Under the pieces are notes generated by a model. It made no database searches. It saw nothing but the letters and a program-made list of their open reading frames with translations, and was not told the origin of the DNA. The translations under genes were made by a program, and so were the position numbers. A stretch of DNA of 64,000 nucleotides from Synchiropus splendidus (Eukaryota > Chordata > Actinopteri > Syngnathiformes > Callionymidae), in NCBI RefSeq assembly GCF_027744825.2, contig NC_071348.1:22043563-22107562 (forward strand). Reading direction: 5' to 3'. Within the stretch, counting starts at the first letter, position 1; every line of letters starts with the position of its first letter. Shown one piece after another: positions 12,222-25,757 of the stretch.

Positions 12222-15200
12222 AAAGTTATGGCACAATGCGTAAAAACGCTTTTCAGCCTGAGATAAGGTGGGTTTCGGAACGCCAAACATAAAAGTGTTG
12301 ATAACTTTGGAAAAACACTTCAGACAGTTTAGATTTGATGTGCAACTACTAGAAAGACCCTTTCTGCTATAGTGGGAGGTTAAAATTTCATGTTCTGAGG
12401 CTTTCCTGAAAAGTTATGGCACAATGCAAAAAAACGCTTTTCAGCCTGAGATAAGGTGGGTTTCGGAACGCCAAACATAAAAGTGTTGATAACTTTCGAA
12501 AAACACTTCAGAGAGCTTAGATTTGATGTGCACCTACTAGAAAAACCCTTTCTGCTATAGTGGGAGGTTAAAATTTCATGTTCTGAAGCTTTCCTGAAAA
12601 GTTATGGCACAATGCACAAAAACGCTTTTCATCCTGAGATAAGGTGGGTTTCGGAACGCCAAACATAAAAGTGTTGATAACTTTCGAAAAACACTTCAGA
12701 GAGCTTAGATTTGATGTGCACCTACTAGAAAGACCCTTTCTGCTATAGTGGGAGGTTAAAATTTCATGTTCTGAAGCTTCCCTGAAAAGTTATGGCACAA
12801 TGCGTAAAAACGCTTTTCAGCCTGAGATAAGGTGGGTTTCGGAACGCCAAACATAAAAGTGTTGATAACTTTGGAAAAACACTTCAGACAGTTTAGATTT
12901 GATGTGCAACTACTAGAAAGACCCTTTCTGCTATAGTGGGAGCTTAAAATTTCATGTTCTGAAGCTTTCCTGAAAAGTTATGGCACAATGCACAAAAACG
13001 CTTTTCAGCCTGAGATAAGGTGGGTTTCGGAACGCCAAACATAAAAGTGTTGATAACTTTTGAAAAACACTTCAGACAGCTTAGATTTGATGTGCAACTA
13101 CTAGAAAGACCCTTTCTGCTATAGTGGGAGGTTAAAATTTCATGTTCTGAAGCTTCCCTGAAAAGTTATGGCACAATGCACAAAAACGCTTTTCAGCCTG
13201 AGATAAGGTGGGTTTCGGAACGCCAAACATAAAAGTGTTGATAACTTTGGAAAAACACTTCAGACAGTTTAGATTTGATGTGCAACTACTAGAAAGACCC
13301 TTTCTGCTATAGTGGGAGGTTAAAATTTCATGTTCTGAAGCTTCCCTGAAAAGTTATGGCACAATGCACAAAAACGCTTTTCAGCCTGAGATAAGGTGGG
13401 TTTCGGAACGCCAAACATAAAAGTGTTGATAACTTTCGAAAAACACTTCAGAGAGCTTAGATTTGATGTGCACCTACTAGAAAGACCCTTTCTGCTATAG
13501 TGGGAGGTTAAAATTTCATGTTCTGAAGCTTCCCTGAAAAGTTATGGCACAATGCGTAAAAACGCTTTTCAGCCTGAGATAAGGTGGGTTTCGGAACGCC
13601 AAACATAAAAGTGTTGATAACTTTGGAAAAACACTTCAGACAGTTTAGATTTGATGTGCAACTACTAGAAAGACCCTTTCTGCTATAGTGGGAGGTTAAA
13701 ATTTCATGTTCTGAGGCTTTCCTGAAAAGTTATGGCACAATGCAAAAAAACGCTTTTCAGCCTGAGATAAGGTGGGTTTCGGAACGCCAAACATAAAAGT
13801 GTTGATAACTTTCGAAAAACACTTCAGAGAGCTTAGATTTGATGTGCACCTACTAGAAAGACCCTTTCTGCTATAGTGGGAGGTTAAAATTTCATGTTCT
13901 GAAGCTTTCCTGAAAAGTTATGGCACAATGCACAAAAACGCTTTTCAGCCTGAGATAAGGTGGGTTTCGGAACGCCAAACATAAAAGTGTTGATAACTTT
14001 CGAAAAACACTTCAGAGAGCTTAGATTTGATGTGCACCTACTAGAAAGACCCTTTCTGCTATAGTGGGAGGTTAAAATTTCATGTTCTGAAGCTTCCCTG
14101 AAAAGTTATGGCACAATGCATAAAAACGCTTTTCAGCCTGAGATAAGGTGGGTTTCGGAACGCCAAACATAAAAGTGTTGATAACTTTGGAAAAACACTT
14201 CAGACAGTTTAGATTTGATGTGCAACTACTAGAAAGACCCTTTCTGCTATAGTGGGAGCTTAAAATTTCATGTTCTGAAGCTTTCCTGAAAAGTTATGGC
14301 ACAATGCACAAAAACGCTTTTCAGCCTGAGATAAGGTGGGTTTCGGAACGCCAAACATAAAAGTGTTGATAACTTTTGAAAAACACTTCAGACAGCTTAG
14401 ATTTGATGTGCAACTACTAGAAAGACCCTTTCTGCTATAGTGGGAGGTTAAAATTTCATGTTCTGAAGCTTCCCTGAAAAGTTATGGCACAATGCACAAA
14501 AACGCTTTTCAGCCTGAGGTAAGGTGGGTTTCGGAACGCCAAACATAAAAGTGTTGATAACTTTGGAAAAACACTTCAGACAGTTTAGATTTGATGTGCA
14601 ACTACTAGAAAGACCCTTTCTGCTATAGTGGGAGGTTAAAATTTCATGTTCTGAAGCTTCCCTGAAAAGTTATGGCACAATGCACAAAAACGCTTTTCAG
14701 CCTGAGATAAGGTGGGTTTCGGAACGCCAAACATAAAAGTGTTAATAACTTTGGAAAAACACTTCAGACAGTTTAGATTTGATGTGCAACTACTAGAAAG
14801 ACCCTTTCTGCTATAGTGGGAGGTTAAAATTTCATGTTCTGAAGCTTCCCTGAAAAGTTATGGCACAATGCACAAAAACGCTTTTCAGCCTGAGATAAGG
14901 TGGGTTTCGGAACGCCAAACATAAAAGTGTTGATAACTTTCGAAAAACACTTCAGAGAGCTTAGATTTGATGTGCACCTACTAGAAAGACCCTTTCTGCT
15001 ATAGTGGGAGGTTAAAATTTCATGTTCTGAAGCTTCCCTGAAAAGTTATGGCACAATGCACAAAAACGCTTTTCAGCCTGAGATAAGGTGGGTTTCGGAA
15101 CGCCAAACATAAAAGTGTTGATAACTTTGGAAAAACACTTCAGACAGTTTAGATTTGATGTGCAACTACTAGAAAGACCCTTTCTGCTATAGTGGGAGGT

Positions 15201-18200
15201 TAAAATTTCATGTTCTGAAGCTTCCCTGAAAAGTTATGGCACAATGCACAAAAACGCTTTTCAGCCTGAGATAAGGTGGGTTTCGGAACGCCAAACATAA
15301 AAGTGTTGATAACTTTCGAAAAACACTTCAGAGAGCTTAGATTTGATGTGCACCTACTAGAAAGACCCTTTCTGCTATAGTGGGAGGTTAAAATTTCATG
15401 TTCTGAAGCTTCCCTGAAAAGTTATGGCACAATGCGTAAAAACGCTTTTCAGCCTGAGATAAGGTGGGTTTCGGAACGCCAAACATAAAAGTGTTGATAA
15501 CTTTGGAAAAACACTTCAGACAGTTTAGATTTGATGTGCAACTACTAGAAAGACCCTTTCTGCTATAGTGGGAGGTTAAAATTTCATGTTCTGAAGCTTT
15601 CCTGAAAAGTTATGGCACAATGCACAAAAACGCTTTTCAGCCTGAGATAAGGTGGGTTTCGGAACGCCAAACATAAAAGTGTTGATAACTTTTGAAAAAC
15701 ACTTCAGACAGCTTAGATTTGATGTGCAACTACTAGAAAGACCCTTTCTGCTATAGTGGGAGGTTAAAATTTCATGTTCTGAAGCTTCCCTGAAAAGTTA
15801 TGGCACAATGCACAAAAACGCTTTTCAGCCTGAGATAAGGTGGGTTTCGGAACGCCAAACATAAAAGTGTTGATAACTTTGGAAAAACACTTCAGACAGT
15901 TTAGATTTGATGTGCAACTACTAGAAAGACCCTTTCTGCTATAGTGGGAGGTTAAAATTTCATGTTCTGAAGCTTCCCTGAAAAGTTATGGCACAATGCA
16001 CAAAAACGCTTTTCAGCCTGAGATAAGGTGGGTTTCGGAACGCCAAACATAAAAGTGTTGATAACTTTCGAAAAACACTTCAGAGAGCTTAGATTTGATG
16101 TGCACCTACTAGAAAGACCCTTTCTGCTATAGTGGGAGGTTAAAATTTCATGTTCTGAAGCTTCCCTGAAAAGTTATGGCACAATGCGTAAAAACGCTTT
16201 TCAGCCTGAGATAAGGTGGGTTTCGGAACGCCAAACATAAAAGTGTTGATAACTTTGGAAAAACACTTCAGACAGTTTAGATTTGATGTGCAACTACTAG
16301 AAAGACCCTTTCTGCTATAGTGGGAGGTTAAAATTTCATGTTCTGAGGCTTTCCTGAAAAGTTATGGCACAATGCAAAAAAACGCTTTTCAGCCTGAGAT
16401 AAGGTGGGTTTCGGAACGCCAAACATAAAAGTGTTGATAACTTTCGAAAAACACTTCAGAGAGCTTAGATTTGATGTGCACCTACTAGAAAGACCCTTTC
16501 TGCTATAGTGGGAGGTTAAAATTTCATGTTCTGAAGCTTTCCTGAAAAGTTATGGCACAATGCACAAAAACGCTTTTCAGCCTGAGATAAGGTGGGTTTC
16601 GGAACGCCAAACATAAAAGTGTTGATAACTTTCGAAAAACACTTCAGAGAGCTTAGATTTGATGTGCACCTACTAGAAAGACCCTTTCTGCTATAGTGGG
16701 AGGTTAAAATTTCATGTTCTGAAGCTTCCCTGAAAAGTTATGGCACAATGCGTAAAAACGCTTTTCAGCCTGAGATAAGGTGGGTTTCGGAACGCCAAAC
16801 ATAAAAGTGTTGATAACTTTGGAAAAACACTTCAGACAGTTTAGATTTGATGTGCAACTACTAGAAAGACCCTTTCTGCTATAGTGGGAGCTTAAAATTT
16901 CATGTTCTGAAGCTTTCCTGAAAAGTTATGGCACAATGCACAAAAACGCTTTTCAGCCTGAGATAAGGTGGGTTCCGGAACGCCAAACATAAAAGTGTTG
17001 ATAACTTTTGAAAAACACTTCAGACAGCTTAGATTTGATGTGCAACTACTAGAAAGACCCTTTCTGCTATAGTGGGAGGTTAAAATTTCATGTTCTGAAG
17101 CTTCCCTGAAAAGTTATGGCACAATGCACAAAAACGCTTTTCAGCCTGAGATAAGGTGGGTTTCGGAACGCCAAACATAAAAGTGTTGATAACTTTGGAA
17201 AAACACTTCAGACAGTTTAGATTTGATGTGCAACTACTAGAAAGACCCTTTCTGCTATAGTGGGAGGTTAAAATTTCATGTTCTGAAGCTTCCCTGAAAA
17301 GTTATGGCACAATGCACAAAAACGCTTTTCAGCCTGAGATAAGGTGGGTTTCGGAACGCCAAACATAAAAGTGTTGATAACTTTCGAAAAACACTTCAGA
17401 GAGCTTAGATTTGATGTGCACCTACTAGAAAGACCCTTTCTGCTATAGTGGGAGGTTAAAATTTCATGTTCTGAAGCTTCCCTGAAAAGTTATGGCACAA
17501 TGCGTAAAAACGCTTTTCAGCCTGAGATAAGGTGGGTTTCGGAACGCCAAACATAAAAGTGTTGATAACTTTGGAAAAACACTTCAGACAGTTTAGATTT
17601 GATGTGCAACTACTAGAAAGACCCTTTCTGCTATAGTGGGAGGTTAAAATTTCATGTTCTGAGGCTTTCCTGAAAAGTTATGGCACAATGCAAAAAAACG
17701 CTTTTCAGCCTGAGATAAGGTGGGTTTCGGAACGCCAAACATAAAAGTGTTGATAACTTTCGAAAAACACTTCAGAGAGCTTAGATTTGATGTGCACCTA
17801 CTAGAAAGACCCTTTCTGCTATAGTGGGAGGTTAAAATTTCATGTTCTGAAGCTTTCCTGAAAAGTTATGGCACAATGCACAAAAACGCTTTTCAGCCTG
17901 AGATAAGGTGGGTTTCGGAACGCCAAACATAAAAGTGTTGATAACTTTCGAAAAACACTTCAGAGAGCTTAGATTTGATGTGCACCTACTAGAAAGACCC
18001 TTTCTGCTATAGTGGGAGGTTAAAATTTCATGTTCTGAAGCTTCCCTGAAAAGTTATGGCACAATGCATAAAAACGCTTTTCAGCCTGAGATAAGGTGGG
18101 TTTCGGAACGCCAAACATAAAAGTGTTGATAACTTTGGAAAAACACTTCAGACAGTTTAGATTTGATGTGCAACTACTAGAAAGACCCTTTCTGCTATAG

Positions 18201-18989
18201 TGGGAGCTTAAAATTTCATGTTCTGAAGCTTTCCTGAAAAGTTATGGCACAATGCACAAAAACGCTTTTCAGCCTGAGATAAGGTGGGTTTCGGAACGCC
18301 AAACATAAAAGTGTTGATAACTTTTGAAAAACACTTCAGACAGCTTAGATTTGATGTGCAACTACTAGAAAGACCCTTTCTGCTATAGTGGGAGGTTAAA
18401 ATTTCATGTTCTGAAGCTTCCCTGAAAAGTTATGGCACAATGCACAAAAACGCTTTTCAGCCTGAGGTAAGGTGGGTTTCGGAACGCCAAACATAAAAGT
18501 GTTGATAACTTTGGAAAAACACTTCAGACAGTTTAGATTTGATGTGCAACTACTAGAAAGACCCTTTCTGCTATAGTGGGAGGTTAAAATTTCATGTTCT
18601 GAAGCTTCCCTGAAAAGTTATGGCACAATGCACAAAAACGCTTTTCAGCCTGAGATAAGGTGGGTTTCGGAACGCCAAACATAAAAGTGTTAATAACTTT
18701 GGAAAAACACTTCAGACAGTTTAGATTTGATGTACAACTACTAGAAAGACCCTTTCTGCTATAGTGGGAGGTTAAAATTTCATGTTCTGAAGCTTCCCTG
18801 AAAAGTTATGGCACAATGCACAAAAACGCTTTTCAGCCTGAGATAAGGTGGGTTTCGGAACGCCAAACATAAAAGTGTTGATAACTTTCGAAAAACACTT
18901 CAGAGAGCTTAGATTTGATGTGCACCTACTAGAAAGATCCTTTCTGCTATAGTGGGAGGTTAAAATTTCATGTTCTGAAGCTTCCCTGA
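12222..18989 (+). repeat. Seven-monomer (1316-bp) higher-order repeat family
   Basis: A recurrent series reads: type B ending CTGAGGCTTTCC; type A starting GCAAAAAAAC; type A; type B or GCATA copy with GGGAGCTTAAAA; type D; type E; type A. It occurs at 12222-13537, 13538-15041 (with one extra type C copy), 16170-17485 and 17486-18989. The second and fourth share three further private variants (GCATAAAAAC, GGGAGCTTAAAA with it, and CCTGAGGTAAGG) and also the inserted type C. They are therefore a 21-monomer (3948-bp) duplication on top of the 7-mer. The interval 15042-16169 lacks these markers. Confidence 0.9.
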
Positions 18990-20493
18990 AAAGTTATGGC
19001 ACAATGCGTAAAAACGCTTTTCAGCCTGAGATAAGGTGGGTTTCGGAACGCCAAACATAAAAGTGTTGATAACTTTGGAAAAACACTTCAGACAGTTTAG
19101 ATTTGATGTGCAACTACTAGAAAGACCCTTTCTGCTATAGTGGGAGGTTAAAATTTCATGTTCTGAAGCTTTCCTGAAAAGTTATGGCACAATGCACAAA
19201 AACGCTTTTCTGCCTGAGATAAGGTGGGTTTCGGAACGCCAAACATAAAAGTGTTGATAACTTTTGAAAAACACTTCAGACAGCTTAGATTTGATGTGCA
19301 ACTACTAGAAAGACCCTTTCTGCTATAGTGGGAGGTTAAAATTTCATGTTCTGAAGCTTCCCTGAAAAGTTATGGCACAATGCACAAAAACGCTTTTCAG
19401 CCTGAGATAAGGTGGGTTTCGGAACGCCAAACATAAAAGTGTTGATAACTTTCGAAAAACACTTCAGACAGCTTAGATTTGATGTGCACCTACTAGAAAG
19501 ACCCTTTCTGCTATAGTGGGAGGTTAAAATTTCATGTTCTGAAGCTTCCCTGAAAAGTTATGGCACAATGCGTAAAAACGCTTTTCAGCCTGAGATAAGG
19601 TGGGTTTCGGAACGCCAAACATAAAAGTGTTGATAACTTTGGAAAAACACTTCAGACAGTTTAGATTTGATGTGCAACTACTAGAAAGACCCTTTCTGCT
19701 ATAGTGGGAGGTTAAAATTTCATGTTCTGAAGCTTTCCTGAAAAGTTATGGCACAATGCACAAAAACGATTTTCAGCCTGAGATAAGGTGGGTTTCGGAA
19801 CGCCAAACATAAAAGTGTTGATAACTTTGGAAAAACACTTCAGACAGTTTAGATTTGATGTGCAACTACTAGAAAGACCCTTTCTGCTATAGTGGGAGGT
19901 TAAAATTTCATGTTCTGAAGCTTTCCTGAAAAGTTATGGCACAATGCACAAAAACGCTTTTCAGCCTGAGATAAGGTGGGTTTCGGAACGCCAAACATAA
20001 AAGTGTTGATAACTTTTGAAAAACACTTCAGACAGCTTAGATTTGATGTGCAACTACTAGAAAGACCCTTTCTGCTATAGTGGGAGGTTAAAATTTCATG
20101 TTCTGAAGCTTCCCTGAAAAGTTATGGCACAATGCACAAAAACGCTTTTCAGCCTGAGATAAGGTGGGTTTCGGAACGCCAAACATAAAAGTGTTGATAA
20201 CTTTGGAAAAACACTTCAGACAGTTTAGATTTGATGTGCAACTACTAGAAAGACCCTTTCTGCTATAGTGGGAGGTTAAAATTTCATGTTCTGAAGCTTC
20301 CCTGAAAAGTTATGGCACAATGCACAAAAACGCTTTTCAGCCTGAGTTAAGGTGGGTTTCGGAACGCCAAACATAAAAGTGTTAATAACTTTGGAAAAAC
20401 ACTTCAGACAGTTTAGATTTGATGTGCAACTACTAGAAAGACCCTTTCTGCTATAGTGGGAGGTTAAAATTTCATGTTCTGAAGCTTCCCTGA

Positions 20494-23400
20494 AAAGTTA
20501 TGGCACAATGCACAAAAACGCTTTTCAGCCTGAGATAAGGTGGGTTTCGGAACGCCAAACATAAAAGTGTTAATAACTTTGGAAAAACACTTCAGACAGT
20601 TTAGATTTGATGTGCAACTACTAGAAAGACCCTTTCTGCTATAGTGGGAGGTTAAAATTTCATGTTCTGAGGCTTTCCTGAAAAGTTATGGCACAATGCA
20701 AAAAAACGCTTTTCAGCCTGAGATAAGGTGGGTTTCGGAACGCCAAACATAAAAGTGTTGATAACTTTCGAAAAACACTTCAGAGAGCTTAGATTTGATG
20801 TGCACCTACTAGAAAGACCCTTTCTGCTATAGTGGGAGGTTAAAATTTCATGTTCTGAAGCTTTCCTGAAAAGTTATGGCACAATGCACAAAAACGCTTT
20901 TCAGCCTGAGATAAGGTGGGTTTCGGAACGCCAAACATAAAAGTGTTGATAACTTTTGAAAAACACTTCAGACAGCTTAGATTTGATGTGCAACTACTAG
21001 AAAGACCCTTTCTGCTATAGTGGGAGGTTAAAATTTCATGTTCTGAAGCTTCCCTGAAAAGTTATGGCACAATGCACAAAAACGCTTTTCAGCCTGAGAT
21101 AAGGTGGGTTTCGGAACGCCAAACATAAAAGTGTTGATAACTTTGGAAAAACACTTCAGACAGTTTAGATTTGATGTGCAACTACTAGAAAGACCCTTTC
21201 TGCTATAGTGGGAGGTTAAAATTTCATGTTCTGAAGCTTCCCTGAAAAGTTATGGCACAATGCACAAAAACGCTTTTCAGCCTGAGATAAGGTGGGTTTC
21301 GGAACGCCAAACATAAAAGTGTTAATAACTTTGGAAAAACACTTCAGACAGTTTAGATTTGATGTGCAACTACTAGAAAGACCCTTTCTGCTATAGTGGG
21401 AGGTTAAAATTTCATGTTCTGAAGCTTTCCTGAAAAGTTATGGCACAATGCACTAAAACGCCTTTCAGCCTGAGATAAGGTGGGTTTCGGAACGCCAAAC
21501 ATAAAAGTGTTGATAACTTTCGAAAAACACTTCAGAGAGCTTAGATTTGATGTGCACCTACTAGAAAGACCCTTTCTGCTATAGTGGGAGGTTAAAATTT
21601 CATGTTCTGAAGCTTCCCTGAAAAGTTATGGCACAATGCACAAAAACGCTTTTCAGCCTGAGATAAGGTGGGTTTCGGAACGCCAAACATAAAAGTGTTG
21701 ATAACTTTGGAAAAACACTTCAGACAGTTTAGATTTGATGTGCAACTACTAGAAAGACCCTTTCTGCTATAGTGGGAGGTTAAAATTTCATGTTCTGAAG
21801 CTTCCCTGAAAAGTTATGGCACAATGCACAAAAACGCTTTTCAGCCTGAGATAAGGTGGGTTTCGGAACGCCAAACATAAAAGTGTTAATAACTTTGGAA
21901 AAACACTTCAGACAGTTTAGATTTGATGTGCAACTACTAGAAAGACCCTTTCTGCTATAGTGGGAGGTTAAAATTTCATGTTCTGAAGCTTCCCTGAAAA
22001 GTTATGGCACAATGCACAAAAACGCTTTTCAGCCTGAGATAAGGTGGGTTTCGGAACGCCAAACATAAAAGTGTTAATAACTTTGGAAAAACACTTCAGA
22101 CAGTTTAGATTTGATGTGCAACTACTAGAAAGACCCTTTCTGCTATAGTGGGAGGTTAAAATTTCATGTTCTGAGGCTTTCCTGAAAAGTTATGGCACAA
22201 TGCAAAAAAACGCTTTTCAGCCTGAGATAAGGTGGGTTTCGGAACGCCAAACATAAAAGTGTTGATAACTTTCGAAAAACACTTCAGAGAGCTTAGATTT
22301 GATGTGCACCTACTAGAAAGACCCTTTCTGCTATAGTGGGAGGTTAAAATTTCATGTTCTGAAGCTTTCCTGAAAAGTTATGGCACAATGCACAAAAACG
22401 CTTTTCAGCCTGAGATAAGGTGGGTTTCGGAACGCCAAACATAAAAGTGTTGATAACTTTTGAAAAACACTTCAGACAGCTTAGATTTGATGTGCAACTA
22501 CTAGAAAGACCCTTTCTGCTATAGTGGGAGGTTAAAATTTCATGTTCTGAAGCTTCCCTGAAAAGTTATGGCACAATGCACAAAAACGCTTTTCAGCCTG
22601 AGATAAGGTGGGTTTCGGAACGCCAAACATAAAAGTGTTGATAACTTTGGAAAAACACTTCAGACAGTTTAGATTTGATGTGCAACTACTAGAAAGACCC
22701 TTTCTGCTATAGTGGGAGGTTAAAATTTCATGTTCTGAAGCTTCCCTGAAAAGTTATGGCACAATGCACAAAAACGCTTTTCAGCCTGAGATAAGGTGGG
22801 TTTCGGAACGCCAAACATAAAAGTGTTAATAACTTTGGAAAAACACTTCAGACAGTTTAGATTTGATGTGCAACTACTAGAAAGACCCTTTCTGCTATAG
22901 TGGGAGGTTAAAATTTCATGTTCTGAAGCTTTCCTGAAAAGTTATGGCACAATGCACTAAAACGCCTTTCAGCCTGAGATAAGGTGGGTTTCGGAACGCC
23001 AAACATAAAAGTGTTGATAACTTTCGAAAAACACTTCAGAGAGCTTAGATTTGATGTGCACCTACTAGAAAGACCCTTTCTGCTATAGTGGGAGGTTAAA
23101 ATTTCATGTTCTGAAGCTTCCCTGAAAAGTTATGGCACAATGCGTAAAAACGCTTTTCAGCCTGAGATAAGGTGGGTTTCGGAACGCCAAACATAAAAGT
23201 GTTGATAACTTTTGAAAAACACTTCAGACAGCTTAGATTTGATGTGCAACTACTAGAAAGACCCTTTCTGCTATAGTGGGAGGTTAAAATTTCATGTTCT
23301 GAAGCTTCCCTGAAAAGTTATGGCACAATGCACAAAAACGCTTTTCAGCCTGAGATAAGGTGGGTTTCGGAACGCCAAACATAAAAGTGTTGATAACTTT

Positions 23401-25757
23401 GGAAAAACACTTCAGACAGTTTAGATTTGATGTGCAACTACTAGAAAGACCCTTTCTGCTATAGTGGGAGGTTAAAATTTCATGTTCTGAAGCTTCCCTG
23501 AAAAGTTATGGCACAATGCACAAAAACGCTTTTCAGCCTGAGATAAGGTGGGTTTCGGAACGCCAAACATAAAAGTGTTAATAACTTTGGAAAAACACTT
23601 CAGACAGTTTAGATTTGATGTGCAACTACTAGAAAGACCCTTTCTGCTATAGTGGGAGGTTAAAATTTCATGTTCTGAAGCTTCCCTGAAAAGTTATGGC
23701 ACAATGCACAAAAACGCTTTTCAGCCTGAGATAAGGTGGGTTTCGGAACGCCAAACATAAAAGTGTTGATAACTTTGGAAAAACACTTCAGACAGTTTAG
23801 ATTTGATGTGCAACTACTAGAAAGACCCTTTCTGCTATAGTGGGAGGTTAAAATTTCATGTTCTGAAGCTTCCCTGAAAAGTTATGGCACAATGCACAAA
23901 AACGCTTTTCAGCCTGAGTTAAGGTGGGTTTCGGAACGCCAAACATAAAAGTGTTAATAACTTTGGAAAAACACTTCAGACAGTTTAGATTTGATGTGCA
24001 ACTACTAGAAAGACCCTTTCTGCTATAGTGGGAGGTTAAAATTTCATGTTCTGAAGCTTTCCTGAAAAGTTATGGCACAATGCACTAAAACGCCTTTCAG
24101 CCTGAGATAAGGTGGGTTTCGGAACGCCAAACATAAAAGTGTTGATAACTTTCGAAAAACACTTCAGAGAGCTTAGATTTGATGTGCACCTACTAGAAAG
24201 ACCCTTTCTGCTATAGTGGGAGGTTAAAATTTCATGTTCTGAAGCTTCCCTGAAAAGTTATGGCACAATGCACAAAAACGCTTTTCAGCCTGAGATAAGG
24301 TGGGTTTCGGAACGCCAAACATAAAAGTGTTGATAACTTTGGAAAAACACTTCAGACAGTTTAGATTTGATGTGCAACTACTAGAAAGACCCTTTCTGCT
24401 ATAGTGGGAGGTTAAAATTTCATGTTCTGAAGCTTCCCTGAAAAGTTATGGCACAATGCACAAAAACGCTTTTCAGCCTGAGATAAGGTGGGTTTCGGAA
24501 CGCCAAACATAAAAGTGTTAATAACTTTGGAAAAACACTTCAGACAGTTTAGATTTGATGTGCAACTACTAGAAAGACCCTTTCTGCTATAGTGGGAGGT
24601 TAAAATTTCATGTTCTGAAGCTTCCCTGAAAAGTTATGGCACAATGCACAAAAACGCTTTTCAGCCTGAGATAAGGTGGGTTTCGGAACGCCAAACATAA
24701 AAGTGTTAATAACTTTGGAAAAACACTTCAGACAGTTTAGATTTGATGTGCAACTACTAGAAAGACCCTTTCTGCTATAGTGGGAGGTTAAAATTTCATG
24801 TTCTGAGGCTTTCCTGAAAAGTTATGGCACAATGCAAAAAAACGCTTTTCAGCCTGAGATAAGGTGGGTTTCGGAACGCCAAACATAAAAGTGTTGATAA
24901 CTTTTGAAAAACACTTCAGACAGCTTAGATTTGATGTGCAACTACTAGAAAGACCCTTTCTGCTATAGTGGGAGGTTAAAATTTCATGTTCTGAAGCTTC
25001 CCTGAAAAGTTATGGCACAATGCACAAAAACGCTTTTCAGCCTGAGATAAGGTGGGTTTCGGAACGCCAAACATAAAAGTGTTGATAACTTTGGAAAAAC
25101 ACTTCAGACAGTTTAGATTTGATGTGCAACTACTAGAAAGACCCTTTCTGCTATAGTGGGAGGTTAAAATTTCATGTTCTGAAGCTTCCCTGAAAAGTTA
25201 TGGCACAATGCACAAAAACGCTTTTCAGCCTGAGATAAGGTGGGTTTCGGAACGCCAAACATAAAAGTGTTAATAACTTTGGAAAAACACTTCAGACAGT
25301 TTAGATTTGATGTGCAACTACTAGAAAGACCCTTTCTGCTATAGTGGGAGGTTAAAATTTCATGTTCTGAAGCTTTCCTGAAAAGTTATGGCACAATGCA
25401 CTAAAACGCCTTTCAGCCTGAGATAAGGTGGGTTTCGGAACGCCAAACATAAAAGTGTTGATAACTTTCGAAAAACACTTCAGAGAGCTTAGATTTGATG
25501 TGCACCTACTAGAAAGACCCTTTCTGCTATAGTGGGAGGTTAAAATTTCATGTTCTGAAGCTTCCCTGAAAAGTTATGGCACAATGCGTAAAAACGCTTT
25601 TCAGCCTGAGATAAGGTGGGTTTCGGAACGCCAAACATAAAAGTGTTGATAACTTTTGAAAAACACTTCAGACAGCTTAGATTTGATGTGCAACTACTAG
25701 AAAGACCCTTTCTGCTATAGTGGGAGGTTAAAATTTCATGTTCTGAAGCTTCCCTGA
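20494..25757 (+). repeat. Higher-order block with 6-, 7- and 8-monomer spacing
   Basis: Two private markers define this block. CTGAGGCTTTCC followed by GCAAAAAAAC occurs near 20670, 22172 and 24802. GCACTAAAACGCCTTTC occurs near 21451, 22955, 24083 and 25399, at spacings of 8, 6 and 7 monomers. The GAGGC marker here ends a type C copy, whereas in the 12-19 kb family it ends a type B copy, so the marker moved between backgrounds by exchange or conversion. A further marker, CCTGAGTTAAGG, appears at 20344 and 23916, 19 monomers apart. Confidence 0.85.
23126..23313 (+). repeat. Mosaic monomer, B front with D back
   Basis: The copy begins with the type B GCGTAAAAAC and continues with the type D CTTTTGAAAAAC and CAGCTTAG. 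The same combination occurs at 25570-25757 and 63170-63357. The switch lies between about monomer positions 18 and 85. Such a mosaic is expected from exchange or gene conversion within a monomer. All three are followed by a type E copy, as a pure type D would be. Confidence 0.85.
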
